Shown here: positions 7,032 through 15,429 of the stretch, piece by piece
Layout of the letters: each line of letters opens with the position of its first letter
Position numbering within the stretch: the first letter of the stretch is position 1
Source: an uncultured Clostridia bacterium
GTDB taxonomy: Bacteria; Bacillota; Clostridia; Christensenellales; Aristaeellaceae
DNA length: 22,422 bases
Reading direction: 5' to 3'
Assembly (NCBI GenBank): GCA_934615235.1
Contig: CAKTTL010000039.1
Location: forward strand, 1-22,422
The notes under the pieces: generated by a model
The model's database searches: none
Told to the model about the DNA's origin: nothing
The model's input: the letters and a program-made list of their open reading frames with translations, nothing else
Translations under genes and position numbers: made by a program

Positions 7032-8746
7032 TGCAGCAGCGCCTGCGCGGCCTTTTCCAGCGTGGCGTTCAGTTCCAGCGCGGCTTCGCTCGAAGCGGCG
7101 CGCGTGTTGACGTACAGCTTGATTTTCGGCTCCGTGCCCGATGGACGGACGCAGACCCAGTTTTTGCCTTCCAGCTCGTAATACAGCACGTCCGAAACGG
7201 GCAGGCCCATCTGCGAGACGACGCCCTGCGCGTCCGTGCGCAGGCCGGTCTTATAATCGCGCACGGCCAGCACGGGCAGCCCCGCAATGGCTTTGGGCGC
7301 GCAGGCGCGCATATCCTGCATGATCTGCTTCATTTTCGCTACGCCGTCCTTGCCGGGCAGCACGACGGAGGAGACATGCTCTACCGAATGGCCGTATTTT
7401 TCAAAGACGCGCTGCAGCTCGTCCCACAGCGTGCGCCCCTGCGTGCGCAGATACAGCGCAAGCTCCGTCACCAGCAGCGATGCGTTTACCGCGTCCTTAT
7501 CGCGCACGAACGTGGAGGAGAGGAAGCCGTAGCTTTCCTCGAAGCCGAAGAGGAACGTATGCTCGCCCGTTTCTTCGAAATGCTGAATCTGCTCGGCGAT
7601 GAACTTGAACCCGGTCAGCACGTCGATCATCGCAACGCCGTAGCTTTCGGCGATGGAGCGCGCCAGCTCCGTCGAAACGATCGATTTAACGGCCGCGCCG
7701 TTTTTCGGCAGCCTGCCCATTTCGCTCAGGCTCTCGCAGATGTAATTGAGCAGCAGGCAGCCGATCTGGTTGCCGGTCAAAAGTGCGAAGGAGCCGTCCG
7801 GTTTGCGCGTGGCAACGCCCAGCCGGTCGCAGTCAGGGTCGGTGGCGAAGCAGCAGTCCGCTCCTTCGCGGTTGGCTAGCTCGATGGCCATGGCGAAGGT
7901 ATCGGCGTTTTCCGGATTGGGCACCTTGACGGTCGGGAAATTGCCGTCCGGCGCTTCCTGCTCGCGGACGACGAGCAGATTGGTGACGCCCATTTCCTTC
8001 AGCACGCGGCGCACGGGCAGGTTGCCCGAGCCGTGCAGCGGGGTATAGACGATTTTTAGCTCGCTCCCGTGCTTGCGCAGAAGCTCCGGCCGGATGGCCA
8101 GCGTCTTCACCTGCGCGATATACGCGTCGTCCACGGCGGCGGGAACATACTCCAGCAGGCCGGAGGCGAGCGCCGCCTGCTCGTCCATCGGTTCGCAATC
8201 GGCGTAATCGTGCGCGCGGATCATCGCGAGCACCTCGTCGGCGCGCTCGGGCGGCAGCTGCGCGCCGTCCTCCCAGTAGACCTTATAGCCGTTATACTGC
8301 GGCGGATTGTGGCTGGCGGTGATGACGACGCCCGCGACGGCCTTCATGTGCCGCACGGAGAAGGAGAGCACCGGCACGGGCCGCAGCGACGGGAAAAGCC
8401 ACGCCTTTACGCCGTTTTTCGCCAGCACCAGCGCGGTTTCCTTCGCAAATTCGGCGCTCATGCGCCGCGAATCATATGCGATGACCACGCCGCGCGCCGC
8501 GGCTCCCGGCAGGCGGTTGATATAATCCGCAAGCCCGCGCGTTGCCTTGCGCACGGTGTAAACGTTCATGCGGTTTTCGCCCGCGCCCAGCACGCCGCGC
8601 ATGCCCGCCGTGCCGAAGGAAAGGCCCGTGTAGAAGCGGTCTTCGATTTCCTTCTCGTCGCCCGCGATTGCGGTCAGTTCCGCGATGGTCTTTTTATCGT
8701 TCGCAAATTCTTTCAGCCATTTTTCGTATGCTTCGCGATAATTCAT
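7028..8746 (-). CDS. pgcA: Phosphoglucomutase/phosphomannomutase (PgcA type)
   Basis: Interconverts glucose-1-phosphate and glucose-6-phosphate (or the mannose equivalents) in the cytoplasm, feeding UDP-glucose and cell-envelope sugars. At 572 residues it matches the alpha-PGM of Firmicutes (about 580). The phosphoserine loop TASHNPPQYNGYKVY holds the catalytic serine at residue 145. The metal loop ATDPDCDRLG has its aspartates at 303, 305 and 307. The sugar-binding loop GFEESYGFL and the C-terminal phosphate-binding RPSGTEPKIKLY are intact. The start is clear: AAGGAGGG lies 8 bases before the ATG. It ends by overlapping the VanW start by four bases. A possible extra promoter lies just upstream. 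Confidence 0.95.
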   Translation of the reverse strand: MNYREAYEKWLKEFANDKKTIAELTAIAGDEKEIEDRFYTGLSFGTAGMRGVLGAGENRMNVYTVRKATRGLADYINRLPGAAARGVVIAYDSRRMSAEFAKETALVLAKNGVKAWLFPSLRPVPVLSFSVRHMKAVAGVVITASHNPPQYNGYKVYWEDGAQLPPERADEVLAMIRAHDYADCEPMDEQAALASGLLEYVPAAVDDAYIAQVKTLAIRPELLRKHGSELKIVYTPLHGSGNLPVRRVLKEMGVTNLLVVREQEAPDGNFPTVKVPNPENADTFAMAIELANREGADCCFATDPDCDRLGVATRKPDGSFALLTGNQIGCLLLNYICESLSEMGRLPKNGAAVKSIVSTELARSIAESYGVAMIDVLTGFKFIAEQIQHFEETGEHTFLFGFEESYGFLSSTFVRDKDAVNASLLVTELALYLRTQGRTLWDELQRVFEKYGHSVEHVSSVVLPGKDGVAKMKQIMQDMRACAPKAIAGLPVLAVRDYKTGLRTDAQGVVSQMGLPVSDVLYYELEGKNWVCVRPSGTEPKIKLYVNTRAASSEAALELNATLEKAAQALLQ

Positions 8747-8777
8747 CCAAATCGCCCTCCTTGCTTTTTACGCGGAT

Positions 8778-8807
8778 ATTGTACCACGAATTACCGGTAG
8801 GATTCAA
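8778..8807 (-). promoter_or_regulatory. Possible internal promoter before pgcA
   Basis: On the minus strand TTGAAT (8802-8807) and TACAAT (8778-8783) are 18 bases apart, and the -35 box overlaps the last codons of the binding-protein gene. This could give pgcA, VanW and the AI-2E gene their own transcript. The boxes are only fair matches. Confidence 0.4.
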
Positions 8808-10476
8808 TGGAATCGAGCAGTTCATATTCGCGAATATCGCGGATGGAGCTGTATGGGTAGCGGGTGAGCACGACGCCGTTGCGCCAGTACAGCGGCAGGA
8901 ACGGACTGTCCTCGGCGAACTGATCGGTAATCGCGCCCCAGTCGGATCGGAATTTATTCTTCATCAGCGTCAGCAGCCAGTTAGGGTTCTGCTTGCGCTC
9001 TTCTTCGGTAACGCCGTCGATGGCCGGGGCGCGGCGCAGCGCCTTGAGAAGCGAACTCATCGTATCCGAGCGATAGCGGGCATAGTTCCCATAGCCGTTG
9101 GAAAGCAGGCAGAAGGTGGGGTCGGGCGTGAAATCGAAGTTATACGCGCAGAGGAAAAGATCGTAGTCGCCGCTTTTGAGCTTGGCCGTGCCGTTTTCAT
9201 AGCTGTAAGCGGAAACGGTGGTTTTGACGCCGACGGCGGCGAGCATCGTCTGGATTTCCAGCGCGGCTTCCTTGCGCAGGGCGTTGCCGGCTTCGTTATA
9301 GTAGTTCAGGCGCAGGGTAAGCGTCTGCTTGCCGTTTTCGGTGGTTTTGCAGCGATACCCCTTATCGTCGTATTGATCCCACCCCAGCTCGTCCAGCAGC
9401 GCGTTCGCGCGGTCGGGGTCATAGCCGTATTTGTAGCCGTCGGAGAGCGCGCCGATATCCTTGTAAAGCCACGTGCCCGATTTCTGGATGGTATCCGTCT
9501 GCGTGACGATGCCCTGATAGACGCTGGTAATCAGCCGCGTTTTGTTGATGGCGCTCATGATGGCGCGGCGCATTTTCAAATCGCGCGTCTTCGAGCCGCT
9601 GCTGTTGTTGAGCATAAGGCATTCGAGCTGGCGCGTGCTGTAGTCGTAGGAGTTGATGCGGTTGGATACCACGCCGCGATAGCGAATGGCCGAGGGCGAA
9701 CGGGTCATGAGAATGTCGATTTCTTCGTTTTCAAACGCCTGCAGCGCTTCGTCGTCGGTTTTGTAGCAGAGCGCGTCGATGGAGGAGATATACGGCGTCT
9801 GCCCCCACCAGTTCTGGTTGCCCACGAGCGCCAGCGTTTCGCCGGGCGTGTAATAATCGATCCGGTAAGGGCCGGTGCCGGGCGGGTTTTCGTCATAGGC
9901 GCTCTGCGCCTGTAAAATGGGGAACATCATCGCGTACAGAACGCCGTAATACGGGCGGTCGGTGTAAACGTTGAGGGTGTAATCGTCCGTCGCTTCCCAG
10001 CTTTTGATTACGCCCGAAACGTTATCGTTGCCGACGAGCAGCCAGTAAAGCCCTTTTTTGTTGTCGGCGCTGCTGTTGCCCGCCAGCTGTTTGATGACGT
10101 CCATTGTGGCCTTTACGTCGTAGGCGGTCAGCCTGCGGCCGTCGTGGAAGAAGACGTTGTCGCGGATATGGAAAACCCACGTCTTGCCGCCGTCCTGCAC
10201 CTCCCAGGATTCGGCCAGCTCGGCCACGGGCTGCTGATTATCGTCGAGCTTGACGAGGCTTTCATAGACCAGCCCGAGGACGGAAACCAGATCGCGGTTC
10301 GTCGCCGTGAGCGGATGGAGCAGCTCGTTTTCGGGCATGACCATGCCCACGCGCATATACGCGGGCACCGCGGAAACCGACGATGCCTGGCCGCACAGGG
10401 GCAGCAGGAGCGAAAGGAGGAGCAGAAATACGCTAGCGCGCTTTTTCGCTCCAGTATCGTTTCTGATAAATCGCAT
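8791..10476 (-). CDS. Family-5 (oligopeptide/dipeptide type) extracellular binding protein
   Basis: Binding protein of the OppA/DppA class (561 residues). It has a basic N-terminus (MRFIRNDTGAKKRASV), a hydrophobic signal core (FLLLLSLLLPLC) and likely cleavage near residues 30-36. The cysteine at residue 28 is preceded by LPL, which is not a good lipobox, so anchoring is uncertain. The class signature runs over residues 87-121: LAESWEVQDGGKTWVFHIR, then DNVFFHDGRRLTAYDV. Residues near 285-310 (LMLNNSSGSKTRDLKMRRAI) fit the hinge region. No peptide ABC permease or ATPase is nearby, so the ligand and role (transport, sensing, or wall-peptide recycling beside the transglycosylase) are open. Its ATG lies 44 bases inside the transglycosylase gene. 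A weak GGTGAAAG precedes it and no better start is in frame. Confidence 0.88.
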   Translation of the reverse strand: MRFIRNDTGAKKRASVFLLLLSLLLPLCGQASSVSAVPAYMRVGMVMPENELLHPLTATNRDLVSVLGLVYESLVKLDDNQQPVAELAESWEVQDGGKTWVFHIRDNVFFHDGRRLTAYDVKATMDVIKQLAGNSSADNKKGLYWLLVGNDNVSGVIKSWEATDDYTLNVYTDRPYYGVLYAMMFPILQAQSAYDENPPGTGPYRIDYYTPGETLALVGNQNWWGQTPYISSIDALCYKTDDEALQAFENEEIDILMTRSPSAIRYRGVVSNRINSYDYSTRQLECLMLNNSSGSKTRDLKMRRAIMSAINKTRLITSVYQGIVTQTDTIQKSGTWLYKDIGALSDGYKYGYDPDRANALLDELGWDQYDDKGYRCKTTENGKQTLTLRLNYYNEAGNALRKEAALEIQTMLAAVGVKTTVSAYSYENGTAKLKSGDYDLFLCAYNFDFTPDPTFCLLSNGYGNYARYRSDTMSSLLKALRRAPAIDGVTEEERKQNPNWLLTLMKNKFRSDWGAITDQFAEDSPFLPLYWRNGVVLTRYPYSSIRDIREYELLDSIESYR

Positions 10477-11053
10477 GCGCTTTCACCACCCGTTCTACAT
10501 ATTGTTTCGTATCCGCAAAGGGGATTTTATCGACCGGCAGCGTATGCCCGTCGGGGGAGATGGAGCGATCCTCGAGCCAGCGGGCGACGCGGTTCTGCCC
10601 GGCGTGATAGCCCGCCGCCATTTTGACCATATCGCCGCCGAAAAGGCGCGAGAGATAGCCCAGATACCAGCAGCCGTAGCGGAGATTTGTGTTCGCGTCG
10701 AAGAGCCGGTCGGGCGTGTAATCCGCCGCCTCGCCAAACTTGCCGGCCAGCCATTCACCCGTTTCCGGCATGATCTGCATCAGGCCCCGCGCGCCGATAC
10801 GCGAAACGGCGGAGGGGTTAAAGCGGCTTTCGTTATAAATCATCGAAGCCACGAGCGCCGGATCGAGCGACTGCTCGGCGGAATAGCGCTCGATGAGATC
10901 GCGGTATTCCAGCTTGTAGCGCGCGCCTTCAAGCAGATCCGCGCCATAGAGCGCGCCGACGCCTGCGAGCGCAAGCAGCAAAACCCATAAAATAAACCGC
11001 CGGAAAACGCGCCGTTTTCTGCGCGATGCGCGGCGGGGGCGTGAAACCGTCAT
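10433..11053 (-). CDS. Membrane-anchored lytic transglycosylase (SLT domain)
   Basis: Cleaves the glycan strands of peptidoglycan between MurNAc and GlcNAc (206 residues). I place the start at the ATG at 11053, which overlaps the coaE stop by four bases (ATGA). A longer frame upstream is only the shadow of coaE. Residues 1-18 are strongly basic (RPRRASRRKRRVFRRF). They are followed by a single membrane anchor (ILWVLLLALAGVGALYG), so the enzyme sits on the outer face of the membrane. The goose-type lysozyme/Slt domain covers the rest. The catalytic glutamate is residue 75 in YNESRF, followed by RIGARGLMQIMPETGEW and later YGCWYLGYL and AAGYHAGQNRV, all typical of GH23 Slt. The coaE-slt pairing behind polA is seen in other Clostridia (general knowledge). 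Confidence 0.93.
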   Translation of the reverse strand: MTVSRPRRASRRKRRVFRRFILWVLLLALAGVGALYGADLLEGARYKLEYRDLIERYSAEQSLDPALVASMIYNESRFNPSAVSRIGARGLMQIMPETGEWLAGKFGEAADYTPDRLFDANTNLRYGCWYLGYLSRLFGGDMVKMAAGYHAGQNRVARWLEDRSISPDGHTLPVDKIPFADTKQYVERVVKAHAIYQKRYWSEKAR

Positions 11054-11631
11054 CTGTCCGCCCTTTCCCGCGCCTGCGCATAGAGCGCGGCGACGCGTTT
11101 CTGCGTTTCTTCCACAGGGCCGGAGGCATCGATCACCGCGTCCGCCCGGCGGCGTTTTTCGTCCATCGGCATCTGCGCGGCGATGCGGGCGAGCGCCTGC
11201 TCGCGCGTGGCGCGGTCGCGGGCGATCACGCGGGCGATCTGCTCCTCCTGCGGTACGGAGACGACCCAGGTTTCGCCGCACAGCGCGTCCATGCCGCATT
11301 CGAACAGCAGCGGCACGTCCAGCACGCACACGGGCGCTCCCGACGCGCGCGATTTGCGCAGAAATTCATCCAGCGCCGCGTTTACGCGCGGATGGACGAT
11401 CGCGTTCAGATCGGCGAGCGCGGCCGGGTCGTGAAAGACAACCGCCGCGATTTTTTTGCGGTCGAGCGTGCCGAAGCGCGCGCGCACGTCGTCCGCCGCC
11501 GCGCCGCCCTCGTTTGTCAGCGCGCGGGAAACCGCGTCCGCATCGAAGATGGGCGCGCCCAGCGCGCGCAGCGTCGCCGCCGCCGTTGTTTTGCCGCAGG
11601 CGATTCCGCCTGTGAGACCGATTACCAGCAT
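11050..11631 (-). CDS. coaE: Dephospho-CoA kinase
   Basis: Phosphorylates dephospho-CoA in the last step of coenzyme A synthesis. It is 193 residues from the ATG at 11631, which is better placed than the ATG at 11649: the latter has no ribosome site, whereas GAGAGG and AAAAAGG precede 11631. The P-loop is residues 8-15 (GGIACGKT) after MLVIGLT. Further CoaE features are FDADAVSRAL, the IVHPRV stretch and VLDVPLLFE. The RDRATREQALARIAAQMP lid-region helix is also present. It ends in a four-base overlap with the transglycosylase and begins 54 bases after polA. Confidence 0.94.
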   Translation of the reverse strand: MLVIGLTGGIACGKTTAAATLRALGAPIFDADAVSRALTNEGGAAADDVRARFGTLDRKKIAAVVFHDPAALADLNAIVHPRVNAALDEFLRKSRASGAPVCVLDVPLLFECGMDALCGETWVVSVPQEEQIARVIARDRATREQALARIAAQMPMDEKRRRADAVIDASGPVEETQKRVAALYAQARERADR

Positions 11632-11685
11632 TGCCTTTTTGCCTCTCATGTGGAAATAAACGAATGAAGCGCCAGTTTTCTTGCT

Positions 11686-14241
11686 TTATTTCGCGTCGAA
11701 CCAGCTCTCGGCGCAGTGCGCGTCGGCGCGGAGCGGCACTTTCAGCGCCGTCACGTTTTCCATGCAGTCTGTCAAAAGCGCCTGCGCGCGCCCGGCTTCT
11801 TCCGGCGGACATTCGACGATCAGTTCGTCGTGTACCTGCAGAATCAGCCGCGAGCGCATTTTTTCGGCGCGAAGCGCCTCGAAAACCCGCACCATCGCCA
11901 GTTTGATGATGTCCGCCGCCGCGCCCTGCACGGGGGTGTTCATTGCCGCGCGTTCGCCGAAGGAGCGGACGTTGTAGTTTGAGCTTTGCAGTTCCGGCAG
12001 CGGCCTGCGGCGGCCGAACATCGTCTGCGCGTAGCCCAGCGCCTTGCCGTCGGCCACGGCGGAATCCATGAACCGTTTTACGCCCGGATAGCGCGCAAAA
12101 TACCGCTCGATAAACTCCGCGGCCTCCTTGCGGCTCACGCCGATATTGCGCGCCAGCCCGAAATCGCTGATGCCGTAGACGATGCCGAAATTGACGGCCT
12201 TCGAGGCGGAGCGCATCTGCGGCGTGACATCTTCGAGCGGCACGCCGTAAACTTCCGCGGCCGTGCGGGCGTGAATATCCTGTCCCTTGACGAATGCGTC
12301 GATCATGTTCTCGTCGCCCGAAAGGTGCGCGAGGATACGCAGCTCGATCTGCGAATAGTCCGCGTCCACCAGCAGCCAGCCGGGACGCGCGATGAACGCG
12401 CGGCGGATGCGCCGCCCTTCCTCCGTGCGCACGGGAATATTCTGCAGGTTCGGTTCGTTCGAGGAGAGCCGCCCCGTCACCGTCGCCGTCTGATCGAACA
12501 GCGAACGCACGCGGCCGTCGCGGTCGATTTTTTCGGTCAGGCCTACGATATACGTCGCGTTCAGCTTCGTTACGCGGCGGTATTCCAGCAGCTTTTCAAT
12601 GGCCGGGTGCTGGCCGCGCAGACCCTCGAGCGTGTCCGCGTCGGTCGACCAGCCGCGGCTCGTCTTGCGCCCGGAGGGCAGCTTGAGCCGCTCGAAGAGC
12701 ACCTCGCCCAGCTGCTTGGTGCTGTTAATATTGAAAGGAACGCCGCCCGTTTCGGCGATGATTTCCTCGCGCAGGCGCGTTTCCGCAGCCGTCAGCTCCA
12801 CGCCCATCTCCTCAAGAAACCTGCGATCGACCATGAAGCCCTCGCGCTCCATCGAAAGCAGCACGCCCATCAGCGGCAGTTCCATCTCGCGGTAGAGCGC
12901 CGTCATGCCCTCGGCCTCAAGCGCGGCGTTATGCTCGTCGCACAGCCGCCACAGATCCGCCGCGCTGCCGTCAAATTTGCGCTCCTTCGCGCTTTTGAGG
13001 GGATCGAGCAGCCAGTCGGAAAGCAGCGCGTCGTCGCGCACGCAGGCGGGGTCGAAAGAGAAGCCCTTTGCATCCAGCGCGCGCAAAAACGCCTTCGCGC
13101 CCCAAAGGCGCAGGCAGCCTTTCTTTTGGAACAGCGGCGCAAGCGCCGCGTAAACGTCCGCTTCGTCTAGCCCGGGGGAGAGCAGATCGCCCGTCAGCGT
13201 CACGCATGCGCAGCCCTTGCGGCAGGCGAGCGTAATGCTCTCGCCCGCGCAGAGCGCGCATTCGTCCACGCCGTCCATCCAGGCGGCGATTTCTTCGATT
13301 GCAGTAAGCTGCGCTTCTTCGCCGAAATCGATCTGCGGCGCGGGGGCGGGCGCTTCGGTGGGGGCGGTTTCCCGCCGGGCGGCGGCGACGGCTTCCAGCC
13401 GCCCTTCCAGCGAGCGGAACGCGAGAGATTCGAACGCGTCCTTCGCGCCGGAAAGATCGCCCAGGCGGCAGTCGTCGAGGGTCACTTCCAGCGGCGCTTC
13501 GCGGCTGATCGTCGCCAGCCATTTCGATTTTTCGGCGCTTTCGCGCCCGGCTTCGAGCTTTTCGCGCAGCTTGCCTTTCTGCTCGGACGCGTGCGCGAGC
13601 ACGCTCTCGACGCTGCCGTATTCGTCCAGCAGCTTCAGCGCCGTCTTTTCGCCTACGCCCGGCACGCCGGGGATGTTATCGGACGCGTCGCCCATAAGGC
13701 CCTTCAGGTCGGGCACCTGCGCGGGGGTAACGCCGTATTGCGCGCGCACGGTTTCCGGGTCGAACTCGACCGTATCGCTGATGCCGCGGCGCGTATAGAG
13801 CACGTGCGTCGTTTCGGTGACCAGCTGCAGCGAGTCGCGGTCGCCGGTGACGATCATGGCGGGCATGCCCGCTTCTTCGCATTTGCGCGCGAGCGTGCCG
13901 AGAATATCGTCCGCCTCGAAGGACGGCACTTCGATGATCGTAACCTTCATCGCGCGCAGAAGCTCCTTCACGCGCGGAAACTGCGGGCGCAGCGTTTCGT
14001 CCGTGGGCTTGCGGGTGCCCTTGTACGCTTCATACGCCAGATGGCGGAACGTGGGGCCGTGCATATCGAAGGCCACGGCGAGATGGCTCGGCTCGTAATC
14101 CTTGAGCACCTTGAGAAGCATGCCGGTAAAGCCGTAGATGGCGTTCGTCGGGTTGCCCCTGCCGTCGTCCAGCTCGGCGATGGCATGGAAAGCGCGGTGC
14201 ATCAGGCTGTTGCCGTCGATGGCAACGAACAGTCGGTTCAT
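11686..14241 (-). CDS. polA: DNA polymerase I
   Basis: Gap-filling repair and Okazaki-fragment polymerase (851 residues from the ATG at 14241, which follows AAGGGGG; the ATG six codons earlier has no ribosome site). Residues 1 to about 290 form the 5'-3' nuclease: MNRLFVAIDGNSLMHRAF, EADDILGTLARK, VTGDRDSLQLV and GDASDNIPGVPGVGEKTA are all intact. The middle region (about 310-470) is the 3'-5' exonuclease fold, but the first catalytic motif D-x-E is not recognisable, so proofreading is probably lost, as in Bacillus and Thermus Pol I. The polymerase follows: motif A VDADYSQIELRILAHLSG with the metal aspartate at 628, the O-helix region RSASKAVNFGIVYG, and motif C LQVHDELIVE with the aspartate at 805. 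It is the first gene of the minus-strand chain. Confidence 0.97.
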   Translation of the reverse strand: MNRLFVAIDGNSLMHRAFHAIAELDDGRGNPTNAIYGFTGMLLKVLKDYEPSHLAVAFDMHGPTFRHLAYEAYKGTRKPTDETLRPQFPRVKELLRAMKVTIIEVPSFEADDILGTLARKCEEAGMPAMIVTGDRDSLQLVTETTHVLYTRRGISDTVEFDPETVRAQYGVTPAQVPDLKGLMGDASDNIPGVPGVGEKTALKLLDEYGSVESVLAHASEQKGKLREKLEAGRESAEKSKWLATISREAPLEVTLDDCRLGDLSGAKDAFESLAFRSLEGRLEAVAAARRETAPTEAPAPAPQIDFGEEAQLTAIEEIAAWMDGVDECALCAGESITLACRKGCACVTLTGDLLSPGLDEADVYAALAPLFQKKGCLRLWGAKAFLRALDAKGFSFDPACVRDDALLSDWLLDPLKSAKERKFDGSAADLWRLCDEHNAALEAEGMTALYREMELPLMGVLLSMEREGFMVDRRFLEEMGVELTAAETRLREEIIAETGGVPFNINSTKQLGEVLFERLKLPSGRKTSRGWSTDADTLEGLRGQHPAIEKLLEYRRVTKLNATYIVGLTEKIDRDGRVRSLFDQTATVTGRLSSNEPNLQNIPVRTEEGRRIRRAFIARPGWLLVDADYSQIELRILAHLSGDENMIDAFVKGQDIHARTAAEVYGVPLEDVTPQMRSASKAVNFGIVYGISDFGLARNIGVSRKEAAEFIERYFARYPGVKRFMDSAVADGKALGYAQTMFGRRRPLPELQSSNYNVRSFGERAAMNTPVQGAAADIIKLAMVRVFEALRAEKMRSRLILQVHDELIVECPPEEAGRAQALLTDCMENVTALKVPLRADAHCAESWFDAK

Positions 14242-14267
14242 AGAAAGGCCCCCTTTCACATCTGATT

Positions 14268-14296
14268 ATTGTAACACAGGAGAGCGGGTTTGACAA
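14268..14296 (-). promoter_or_regulatory. Promoter of the polA gene chain
   Basis: On the minus strand TTGTCA (14291-14296) and TACAAT (14268-14273) are 17 bases apart, about 30 bases before the polA ATG. It lies just downstream of the terminator that closes the preceding minus-strand gene, so it should be the main promoter for polA, coaE and the genes after them. Confidence 0.75.
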
Positions 14297-14323
14297 ACGC
14301 AGAGAAGGCGCTGCGCGCCGGGA

Positions 14324-14355
14324 TAAAAAAACTCCCCGCGGAAAACCGCGGAGAG
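14324..14355 (-). terminator. Rho-independent terminator of the FG-GAP-like gene
   Basis: CTCCCCGCGG (14332-14341) and CCGCGGAGAG (14346-14355) pair around a four-base loop. On the minus strand the stem is followed directly by seven T residues. It lies 17 bases after the stop codon of the gene at 14373 and insulates polA from it. Confidence 0.92.
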
Positions 14356-14372
14356 AGATTTGGTTTCAGCGT

Positions 14373-15230
14373 TCAGCCGACCACGGGCTTCGCTTCTTCG
14401 CCTTCCGGCGCGGGCAGCGTCACGGGCTCGGAGGCTTCGACAGGCTGCGCGCCGGTCACGGCCAGAGAGGTCGTCGCGGCGGCGTACGCTTCGCCGTCCC
14501 AGTTGAGCACGGTGAGCACACGGCCCAGCACGTCGGCATGATACAGGCCGCACACGTCCTGCACGGCGACGAGCTCATACACGCCGTCGTTGTCGATATC
14601 GACGGGGTAGAGGCTGCCCAGCGAGTAAACTTCGCCTTCCGTGGCGGTCTTGAGCGTGCCGTCCTCGTTGTACAGGCCGGAGAGGTAATCCGCCTCGCGG
14701 CCGGACAGGCTGACGAGGTAGCGGACGCCGGTGGCGACGTTCGTCACGGCGACGAGCTCGTTATCCTGATAAACGACGGTGTAGGCGTTTTCAGCGTTGA
14801 AGCTTTCGGTGTCAAAGATCGGGGCGTAAGCGCCGTCCTTGAAGGTGAAAACGCTGTAGTAGCTGTAGCCGCCGCTGCCGCCGGAAGCGGTGGAGACAAA
14901 GACGTCGTTCTTCTCTTCGCCCGTCAGCGCGCCGATCCAGAGCTGCGGGGCATAGCCGGCGTTCTCGGCCAGCGCCACGTCGGTCGTTTCGCCGGTCGCG
15001 CCGTCCTTGACGGTCATATGCAGGTTCTCCCAGTAAACGGTTTCGGAAACGGGCGTGCCGAGGATCGTCACAACGTCCTCAACGCCGTCGCCGTTTACGT
15101 CCACGGTGCGTTCCGCAACGGCCTGTTCCGTGGTTTCAACCACGGGAGCGGTAACCTTGCCGTCCGCCAGCGCGGCGGCACAGGCGAACGTCAGCGCCGC
15201 GCAAAGAAGCAGAGAAATCACTTTTTTCAT
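14373..15230 (-). CDS. Secreted FG-GAP/VCBS-like repeat protein of unknown function
   Basis: Exported protein of 285 residues. The start is the ATG at 15230, preceded by AGGAGG. It opens a signal peptide (MKKVISLLLCAALTFACAAA, then LADG), with cleavage likely after ALA. Two calcium-loop-like segments typical of FG-GAP/VCBS beta-propeller blades are visible: DVNGDGVED (44-52) and DIDNDGVYEL (211-220). Each is followed by a hydrophobic strand. The rest is rich in Tyr, Val, Gly and acidic residues (SGGSGGYSYYSVF at 117-129) and looks like an all-beta fold. The C-terminus is Pro/Glu-rich and low in complexity. It stands alone with its own terminator. I see no clear promoter. Similar Clostridial proteins are annotated only as VCBS repeat-containing; I do not assign a function. 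Confidence 0.82.
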   Translation of the reverse strand: MKKVISLLLCAALTFACAAALADGKVTAPVVETTEQAVAERTVDVNGDGVEDVVTILGTPVSETVYWENLHMTVKDGATGETTDVALAENAGYAPQLWIGALTGEEKNDVFVSTASGGSGGYSYYSVFTFKDGAYAPIFDTESFNAENAYTVVYQDNELVAVTNVATGVRYLVSLSGREADYLSGLYNEDGTLKTATEGEVYSLGSLYPVDIDNDGVYELVAVQDVCGLYHADVLGRVLTVLNWDGEAYAAATTSLAVTGAQPVEASEPVTLPAPEGEEAKPVVG

Positions 15231-15429
15231 GTTTACTTCCTCCTGTTTTGTAACCTTTATAGGCTGCATTCATTCAACGAAAGAGGCGGCGAAAATATTG
15301 CATGGAGAAAAAATTTTCCGGAAAAATCTGGGCGCGGCGCGCCCTGCGTAAAAAAAACGTAAAATTATTGCGCTCGGAAGGATTTTTTGCCATACCGGTT
15401 GAATATGGAGCGCGCAGAAAAGAAAAGGA

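Noticed and set aside
15330..15344. GGGCGC-GGC-GCGCCC hairpin between the FG-GAP-like and decarboxylase genes as a terminator or attenuator
   Set aside because: On the plus strand no T run follows. On the minus strand a short T run follows after three bases, but it would lie upstream of the gene it should control and no promoter beyond it is clear.
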